From: Azorinus chamasolen
Taxonomy: Eukaryota; Mollusca; Bivalvia; Cardiida; Solecurtidae
Direction: 5' to 3'
Assembly: GCA_963576725.1 (NCBI GenBank)
Contig: OY755243.1
Span: 42,889,243 to 42,953,242, forward strand
Length of the DNA stretch: 64,000 nucleotides
The number at the start of each line of letters is the position of its first letter. Position 1 is the first letter of the stretch. Positions 56,741-64,000 of the stretch are shown here, piece by piece. The notes beneath the pieces were generated by a model. That model saw only the letters and a list, made by a program, of their open reading frames with translations, had not been told where the DNA came from and made no database searches. Position numbers and translations under genes: made by a program.

Positions 56741-57162
56741 CTGAGAAGAAAAGCAATTATACCAAATTGAAACCAAATTGTGTGAAAGGTACACAAAAGG
56801 TAACCTCTGATCATTCTTTGAATTTACTACTGAGAACTATTAACAGTGGGTATAGCTTGAACAATTTGACCTGGACCCTGACCTACTTAATTTGTATAAA
56901 TAAACATTTGTAACAATTCTATTTTTATCATCGGCATTGCACGGGTTTATCCTCAGCATGTGTCCCAGTAAGAAACTATGCATGGACACACTTGTGATTC
57001 AGATTGTATGGTTTACATATACACGTGTTATCGCTCTCCCGTAATTTTAGCCAGAATAGACCACAATTTATTTATACAGCGTCATCTCTCTCAGTATGTA
57101 TTCTGCATATAGGTGAGGCTCCAGGTCAAATTGTTCGAGCTATATACAATTGGTTAAAGTTC

Positions 57163-57408
57163 CTTAACCCTTCCTTTACCTCATGAATATTCATGTAAGA
57201 AATATTGAACGCATGAATAATAATTAGTTGAGTTTTTATAATGGCATCATGAACAAGGAAATTTATTATGGCAGAAACTGTTGAAATAGATATATGTTAC
57301 TTCATAAACAGAGCAGACCCTGCTCAGACAGCTCCTATAAGAGCCATCTTATCTGGGTCTACTCTGTTAGCAAAAGTTGCCAAAAGGCGTTTTTATGTGA
57401 AAACCGTT
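57163..57408. mobile_element. Family A MITE
   Basis: TTAACCCTTCCTTTACCTCA, gaacgcatgaataataatta, hairpin around cagctcctataagagcca, right end decayed (gaaaaccgttttat). Confidence 0.7.
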
Positions 57409-57419
57409 TTATTCCCAGC

Positions 57420-57597
57420 ATACTAGTTTGTGATTACTTATCTCAACAGTTTGGATCCAGATCAAACACTCTGGATCCAGATTGGACACTGAGTAACTCA
57501 CAATCTCTTCCAGATCCAACCTATTTGACACTGCTTAAAGGAAAATGCAGACAGCATTTTTTGCAAATGATAAATACTCATCATGCAAAGAGTTAAC
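57420..57597. mobile_element. Family C MITE with internal duplication
   Basis: tgtgattacttatctcaaca, then tttggatccagat and ctggatccagatt in tandem, gagtaactcacaatctcttc, right catgcaaagagttaac. Confidence 0.5.
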
Positions 57598-57770
57598 TTC
57601 ACCCTTTGAATGTGGGAAACAAGTGTACTGGCATTTGCACAAAGTGTAGACCCAGATCAGTCTATTCAGAGGGATCCTAGGGGAGTCCTCTGTTCAGGGT
57701 CTGCACTGACTGTCATCTAAAATCCTCTTGCAAATGACAACTATTCATATTGAATGGAATCTATCGCTAA
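57598..57770. mobile_element. Family D MITE
   Basis: caccctttgaatgtgggaaa left, gcacaaagtgtagacccaga...gttcagggtctgcactgact hairpin around gggatcctaggggagtcc. The right end is lost near 57770. Confidence 0.55.
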
Positions 57771-57771
57771 A

Positions 57772-58240
57772 CAAGAGCTGTCCGTGGACAGCGCGCACCA
57801 CTTTTTTTTTAGTGCTGGATAGTGTAGTGGAAGTCTAAGTCGGAAAGGGGAGATAAATATAGCAAAATTAATTAACCTGCCCTTGTGAAATGGGTTTCCC
57901 TTGTAATAGTTAACATGCATACCAAATTTGAACAAAATATCTTGGACAGTTTCTGAGACATGGACCTTAACATAAAACTTCACCTACTATGAAAAAGTCA
58001 AAAAGAGGCATAACTATGGCAAAATTAATTTTAGGGTTACCTGCCCTTGTGAAATTGGTTACTCTTCTGATAGTAAACATGCATACCAAATTTTACCAAA
58101 TATCTGATGGTTTCCGAGAAATGGACCTTAACAAAAAGGTTAACCAACGTCGACGAGAGGGTCATGACAATACCTCCACTTTCCGAAAAAGTGGAGCTAA
58201 AACTAATCGAGCATTCCACTCCGAACTTCAGCATACAAAA
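57772..58240. mobile_element. Dispersed repeat with gctgtccgtggacagc hairpin start
   Basis: Begins acaagagctgtccgtggaca with a short hairpin, followed by two ~150-bp units containing taacatgcataccaaatttg and gacatggaccttaac. Pearl/Helentron-like; the right end is a cattccactccgaac segment. Confidence 0.5.
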
Positions 58241-58242
58241 CA

Positions 58243-58410
58243 TTAACCTTTTCCCTGATGAATATTCATGTAGGAAATGATGACATGAATATTTCTTAGC
58301 TGAATTTTATGATATTATTATTTATTGTATATGAAAATTTTAACCAAAGCAGGAACTTTAGAATCAGATCTATATTATGGCATAGGCAAACGGAGCAGAC
58401 CCTGCACAGG
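58243..58410. mobile_element. Family A MITE, left half
   Basis: TTAACCTTTTCCCTGATGAA, gaatcagatctatattatgg, cataggcaaacggagcagac, then lost. Confidence 0.55.
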
Positions 58411-58548
58411 CACATAAAAGTGTTTGTATGTGGTACAGGGCTGAGCAAGATATATACTGCATCACAAGTGAAACCATCACAACCCAGAGGCCCAGATAAG
58501 ATGTGTAAATTAAAACATTTTCATTGTCAAGAATAATGACGATTTTAG

Positions 58549-59400
58549 TACCGTATAAGTGTTTTTTTATGCGGGATGCAAATTTCACGAATCTACCTCA
58601 TATTCATATTCGCGGAAACTGGGTGAAAATTAATTTTTCACGGAAACGAATTAAAAATCGTTCTTATCCTACCATGTTGTTCTGTATCTTTTTTAGTAAA
58701 ACAGCCATTGCAAATGGTGCATTCTGAACTAAGGGAAGTAACTCTAAGTAACTCTGATAATCAGAGAGAAATATATCAATTTACATGACGTTATATAGAC
58801 GAATAACATTCACTTATTTGGGCATGTTGTTTGTTTAAACAGTTTGAATAATTATCTGACACCAGTGATTGTTCACCTACATAACACTGTGATTTACCTG
58901 TGTCACAATCACTGGGCGTACGATTCGGATCAAACATCCAATTCACACATCGGACTGATAGGTGTGACTTCAATACAAACACTCTTAATTACATGCAAAA
59001 CTGACGTTGACTTACCGAAAACGCAGCCAGTTCGACCTAGTCTTAAAACTTATATTATAAAGAATAAATAGGAAGAAAAACTAGTCAGCTGCAATCACTG
59101 CTATTGCGATTCATTTACAACGGTATCTTTGAACACTCGATTGCCAAATTGGAACAAATTCTCCTTCGATACCCGTTTCTGTATTACGTAATCATGCACA
59201 CCGCATAAACTACGAATATACATGTACATGTGTCAAATGGCGGCGAAGGATATTTACGTTTCACCGTTTGTAGAAAGTTATCGTATGTTGTATGGGGAGA
59301 GAGGGGAAGGAATTTTTAGCGGATTATATTTACGCGTGTTTGATGGACACGCAAACATAGCGAAAATTTCCTTCTCACGAAAAAATCCACTTATGCGGTA
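58549..59400. mobile_element. Element with TACCGTATAAGTG inverted ends, carrying an older insert
   Basis: Left taccgtataagtgttttttt and right aaaaaatccacttatgcggta are inverted. Between 58830 and 59080 it contains sequence about 75% like 61170-61450 of the pogo-like element. Confidence 0.45.
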
Positions 59401-59439
59401 TTTGAGTACATGTATGCACCTTTATCTGTTTCTCTGATA

Positions 59440-59870
59440 ACCTGTGCAAATAGTCTGGATACAGATGAGATACGAAGTTACGTTACATCTCATCACTATG
59501 CCAACTGACTGACACACTGATAGCCTGGATACAGATGCAAACTGACTGAAACACTGATAGCCTGGATACAGATGCAAACTGACTGACACACTAATAGCCT
59601 GGATACAGATGCAAACTGACTGACACACTGATAGTTTGGATACAGATGAGATACAAAGTTAATTTATATCTCATCACTATGCCAACTGACTGACACACTG
59701 AAAGCCTGGATACAGATGTCAACTGACTGACACATTGATAGCCTGGATACAGATGTCAACTGACTGACACACTGATAGCCTGGATACAGATGTCAACTGA
59801 CACACTGATAGCCTGGAAACAGATGAGATACAAAGTTACTCTACATCTCAACACTATGAAAGCTGAATGA
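59440..59870. repeat. ~37-bp tandem repeat built on a family C fragment
   Basis: Unit gactgacacactgatagcct plus ggatacagatgcaaact; interspersed gagatacaaagtta...atctcatcac segments are family C hairpin centres, so the repeat arose from a family C copy. Confidence 0.85.
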
Positions 59871-59994
59871 AACGCTGATCTTCTGTTTTGAAAAGGAAAA
59901 GAAGTGGGGAAAACAAGAAATGTGTAACAGTACTTAGGAAACAAATGTCCCAAAAGCGACGCACTGACAATGAAATGTATTTTGTAGACATTAG

Positions 59995-60365
59995 GGCTGA
60001 CTATTGGGGCCAGTTTTGACTATTGCAATACTATTGCTATTGCTGAAAGTACTATTGCGATACTATTGCTATTGTAGGAAACTATTGCAATACTATTGCA
60101 ATAGTTATTGCCAAGATTTGAAAACTTGTAAATGCAAATTTGCACAGTGTATGATATAATTTTGCTGTAAATACTTACTAAAAAATGTTTGTGGAAATGA
60201 TTTAAAATGAATTGGGCTTTGCCACTTGTGTTTTACCGCTTTTGTTTTTAACAAACTCGATCTCTGCGATGGTCGATGCCATCTTGAAAACACAGTGCCA
60301 ATTATATGAAAGAACTATTGAAACTATCGATAGTCAGAGCAACTATTGCAATAGTCTATCATCAA
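59995..60365. repeat. Degenerate ctattgcaatag simple repeats
   Basis: actattgcaatactattgct-type runs at 60020-60115 and 60310-60355; similar ctatcgatag sequence resumes at 61522, so the pogo-like element was inserted into this tract. Confidence 0.75.
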
Positions 60366-60374
60366 TTGGAAATA

Positions 60375-61519
60375 CAGTCGACTCTCGTTATGTCGAGTTC
60401 GTAGGGACCTGTTAAAAACTTCGACTCATCGAGAGTTCGATTTAAAAAAACACATGCCATTTTCTAAAAACCCAGTTTCACCTAAACAAGCTGCCATATT
60501 ACAGTCATACTTGTGCTTGTATACTTTAGTCTGCACATTGTGTAAAGGAATCGCACTCTGTGTATATAAAAAGTGTACATGTAGATCCATTACTGCGACG
60601 CAGCGAGTACAAACTTCTGTCTGTCCTACCCCTATTAATAACACCATGTCCAAATTTACAAGGCCCTGTCCAATTTTCAGATCCATTTTGCCTCTATCAT
60701 TGAATTAATCAACGTTGGTTTGGCGAATTTTTCAAATGCATTGTTTGTTTACACCATATCTATGGGGAAATCCCTTAATCAAAGGGCACCGGAAATACGT
60801 AATCACATGTGAACTAGCTGTGATTCTGGCTGGTTGCCGATTCGCGCTCTTCCGGCACATGTAAGAGAACAGCCATATTCAGGGAACCAGACGTATCAAC
60901 CTGTTTACCCCATTTTATACGATTCGCCGTGAGCTGTTTCGGTATCTAATTGTAGCACGTATATAAGTCACGCAAAAAAATGAATTCAATATGAAACTGC
61001 ATGAATTGGTAATAAAGTGGCCTCAATTTTTATTCCAATTTTTCCGAAATCGAGGACGCTTGAGAGTTCTCTCTCGTACTACAGTAGTCATGACTGACAT
61101 TTAGGACGAATGGAAGGTAATGGGTCATTTTATTAAATAACGTTCACTCATTTTGGTATTGTTCCACAGTTTGAATAATTATCAGACATCAGTGATTGTT
61201 TACCAACAAAACACTGTAATTACCCGTGTCGCGTTCACCAGGCGTACATTGTCTGCGTCGGATCAAAAGGTCCAATTCACACCTCGAACTCAATCAGACT
61301 GAGAGGTGTGACTTCGATACAAACACCAATAATTACATGCAAACAGACACATTGGGGATGGAAAATGACTTCGACTTATCGAAAACGTGGTCAGTTCGAA
61401 TTCGTCTTAAAAACTTCAATTTATATAGAATATGTAGGAAGAAAAGTTGGGACTTTACAAAAACTTCGTGACAACGAGAAATTCGTATCAAGCGAGTTCG
61501 CCATAACGAGAGTGGACTG
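60375..61519. mobile_element. 1.15-kb pogo/Tigger-like non-autonomous element
   Basis: TA flanks (60373, 61520). Ends CAGTCGACTCTCGTTATGTC and the inverse of CAGTCCACTCTCGTTATGGC, typical of pogo/Tigger termini. Internal subterminal repeats of ttcgac...tcgagagttcga type. No transposase frame longer than 90 codons. Confidence 0.75.
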
Positions 61520-61667
61520 TAACTATCGATAGTGTAACTGGGATAGAGAACTATCACGATAGTTTGATGTATTGTTACACCACTAATAGACATGCTTTTA
61601 TATGCTATTGCTAAATTAAACTAAAAGACTGCACAGGGTGATCTGAATCTAAACCAAATTTATTTTA

Positions 61668-63003
61668 ACAAGGCAGTCCAAAGGACAGCTATATCCCCCA
61701 CCGCCGCCAAGTAAATTAAGACATTGACCTTAAGGTGATACAATGGGTTTTAAAACTGAATTTCATGCATTAGGATAAGACAACACAAGACAATCTTTTA
61801 AAACAGAGCTGCGGTCAAAAAGGAGATATGTTGCCTCTAATGGAAATTGCGCTGCTTTCGCCGACATTTCAACGTGGTTGACATTCAACCTTCCAGTTGT
61901 TAAGAAAATAGGACGCGGAAACAAATATAATGGAAACTGAAGGTAAGAACACGACTTTCAAATGTGACCTTGACCCGACATGACTGCCACATGTGTTCTG
62001 CACATCATCTCAATTCGGTTAATATTTGACTCAAGTTTTATGAAAATCCTTCAAATGGTTTAGAAGATATGGAGCGGACACGAAATGTAATGGAAATTGA
62101 AGATTAAATCACTTGGCCTTCAAATGTGACCTTGACCTTGAGCCGACATGACTGCCACATATGTTCTGCACATTGTCTCAACTAGGTTAACATTTGAGGC
62201 AAGTTTCTTGAAAATCCTTCAAGGGGTATAGGAGATAACGAAACTATAATGGAAATTGAAGGTAAGAACACTTGATCTTCAAATGTGACCTTGACCTTGA
62301 GCCGACATGACTGGCACATGTGTTCTGCACATCATCTCAATTTAGCTAACATTTAACTAAACTTTTATGAAAATCCTTCAAAGGCTTTAGAAGATATGGA
62401 GCGGACACGAAAATGTAACGGAAATTAAAGGTTAGAACACTTGACCTTCAAACGTGACCTTGACCTTGAGCCAACATGACTGCCGCATGGGTTCTGCACA
62501 TCGTCTCAATTCATTTAATATTTGACTCAAGTTTTATGAAAATCCTTCAAAGGGTTTAGAAGATATGGAGCGGACACGAAACTGTAATGGCAACTGAAGG
62601 TTTAAACACTTGACCTTCAAATGTGACCTTGAACTTGAGCCGACACGACTGCCACGTGTTCTGCACATCGTCTTAATTTGGTTAACATTTGACTCAAGTT
62701 TTATGAAAATCCTTCAAAGGGTTTAGAAGATATGGAGCGGACACAAAAATGCAATGGAAATTAAAGGTTAAAACCCTTGACCTTCAAATGTGACCTTGAC
62801 CTTGAGCCGACATATCTGCCACATATGTTCTGCACATCGTCTCAACTTGGTTAACATTTGAGGCAAGTTTCTTGAAAATCCTTCAAGGGGTATAGGAGAT
62901 ATGGAGCGGACACGAAATTGTTACGGACAGACGGACAGACAGACAGACAGACAGACGAAGGCCATTCCTATAACTCCCCCTCCGCTATGCGGTGGGGGAT
63001 TAA
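61668..63003. mobile_element. Pearl/Helentron-like element with ~165-bp core units
   Basis: Left tccaaaggacagctatatcc then ccaccgc; right gctatgcggtgggggatt; atcccccaccgc and gcggtgggggat are exact inverse copies. Six core units with tagaagatatggagcggaca and aatgtgaccttgaccttgag, then a (gaca)n tract. This matches bivalve pearl-type elements, thought to be Helentron derivatives. Confidence 0.75.
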
Positions 63004-63090
63004 CAAAAAAGACCAAGCCCATATAACTACCATTTAGTGTGTGAAAAAGTATTAACCAGTCTAATTTGAAACTAATTTGGAGTGTCTAAC

Positions 63091-64000
63091 CTTTAAGAAG
63101 CTTTGCAGTAATTCCCAGACTAGTCACTTCTGGGGAAGGAATGGCAGATATTGCTATAGGCTGGTTCGCCGTTGAGATCAACATCGCTGGGGACGACTTC
63201 GGGTCAGGTGAGGATCGAGCCTTCAGGGCATAATCATGATGTTGAGGGTTCCGGGAAACTCTCTTCCTCCCTGAATCTCCATCATCTTTGGCTTTGCGCT
63301 TAGACACTCTGCTATCAGTTGGCGCTCTTGGGTCTGGGCTAGAACTATGCTCTTTCCTGGCTTCTCTGTTTTCAATCTTCTGGACAATGCTTTGTTTAAG
63401 ATGCTCGCTAACAGAGAGCTCACCATTCAACAGTTGGCCTCGCTTTTTTGGAAGAATCATTTTATCCATGGATAAATTTGATTTGGAATCCTTGGTACTT
63501 GTTACCATGGTAACAGGAGTCCATGCTCTTGATTTACCTGTCTGTAGGCTACTCTGTGAATTCTCCGTAATTGGTTTTCCAGAGTCTTTCTGAGTTTTAC
63601 CTTGCTGCACTATAACACTAGTGGAGCTTGCTGGCGGCTCCGAGATACCAGATCGGATCAATCGATCCATAGCTTGTTCCATGTTTTCTCCAGGAAGACG
63701 ATCCAATGCAATGCTGATTGGTAAACTGGGCCGTGCCTTACTGAGATTGAGATCATCTTTTGTGGCCTGTAGAGTGCCATTTGGTTTCACCGGGTTATGC
63801 TTTGCTGAATCAGCAGTTTTCACGACAGTGGAATCGGTGCGAGTATTTTCCAGGAGTTTACGTATAGATAAATTAGCTGCATTTGAACCGACCAGTAATG
63901 ATCTGCTTGGTATATTCCCTGGTGTGCTATTATTACCAGCTTTGCCATTTGAATCATTAGCACCTTTGGCCATTTTCACTGGTATATTAACATCAGCACT
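63091..64000 (-). CDS. Upstream exon (at least 303 codons) of the RS-rich nuclear-type protein
   Basis: Open on the minus strand from the window edge to donor aaag|gttaga at 63091, ending in phase 1 and joining in frame to the exon at 56740. The start lies beyond the edge; the ATG in VKMAKG is probably internal. Composition is Ser/Lys/Pro-rich and disordered, with two likely helical blocks: LPGENMEQAMDRLIRSGI and SVSEHLKQSIVQKIENREAR. A basic stretch (SKRKAKDD..GRKRVSR) could be a nuclear localisation signal. VSEHLKQSI loosely resembles a CoRNR box (L-x-x-H-I-x-x-x-I) of NCoR/SMRT, but I do not consider that sufficient for naming. Confidence 0.8.

Larger units (their letters stand above)
56741..63090. 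other. 6.35-kb intron of the RS-rich gene
   Basis: gt at 63090/63089 and ag at 56742/56741 on the minus strand join AAA-G to GT-CAA (Gly) in frame. It contains the MITEs, the pogo-like element and the pearl-like element listed below. A further small exon inside cannot be excluded. Confidence 0.7.

Overview
This looks like AT-rich metazoan nuclear DNA, most likely from a bivalve mollusc. The evidence is spliceosomal introns with gt...ag borders, coding sequence confined to a few exons, and a dense mixture of palindromic MITEs, pearl/Helentron-like blocks built from ~165-bp units, a CR1-like LINE fragment and a Penelope-like element. The bivalve assignment rests on the resemblance of the pearl-like blocks to elements known from bivalves and is an inference. 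No rRNA, tRNA, CRISPR array or prokaryotic operon was seen.

Three gene fragments are supported. (1) Minus strand, left edge: a proposed first coding exon (7218-7301) and a 46-nt exon (234-279) joined in matching phase; the gene runs off the left edge and is unrecognised. (2) Plus strand, ~25.3-36.6 kb: a single-pass membrane protein assembled from a possible exon at 25332-25372, Ser/Thr-rich exons at 26532-26720 and 32861-32923, a transmembrane exon at 33990-34068 and one long cytoplasmic-tail exon at 34644-36636. All junction phases agree. The tail carries YxxP and PxxPxR motifs, suggesting a mucin-like receptor or adhesion protein. (3) Minus strand, right side: exons at 63091-64000 (open at the edge), 54938-56740 and probably a short terminal exon at 53780-53796. 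Together they encode a Ser/Gln-rich, RS-containing, presumably nuclear protein I cannot name.

The rest is mostly repeats. I use these local names. Family A, B, C and D are MITEs ending in TTAA plus CCC-type termini (piggyBac-like) with different internal hairpins: A arm CAAACAGAGTAGACCC, B arm AATAGAGCATTTGCTCC, C arm CAGTTTGGATCCAGATGAGA, D arm CAAACAGTGTAGACCC. Family T are TA-flanked MITEs ending CAGTAAAACCTC (pogo/Tigger-like). Family F is a small hairpin with arm CCAAACCCTATGTTGTGACC. Many copies are nested in each other, in places three deep. The centre GCTCCTATAGGAGC is shared by A, B and T although their arms, ends and target sites differ.

Layout: 0-12 kb, intron of gene 1 and MITEs; 12.2-14.3 kb, minisatellites; 15.5-19.5 kb, MITEs and a satellite-like block split by a LINE; 19.9-21.3 kb, a 1.37-kb inverted repeat; 22-36.6 kb, gene 2 with MITEs, a 23-bp minisatellite and a Penelope-like element in its introns; 37-42.4 kb, MITEs; 42.4-44.8 kb, nested Helentron-like elements; 45-53.5 kb, MITEs and tandem repeats; 53.8-64 kb, gene 3, whose 6.3-kb intron holds MITEs, a pogo-like element and a pearl-like element. 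No intact transposase that could mobilise these MITEs is present in the window.
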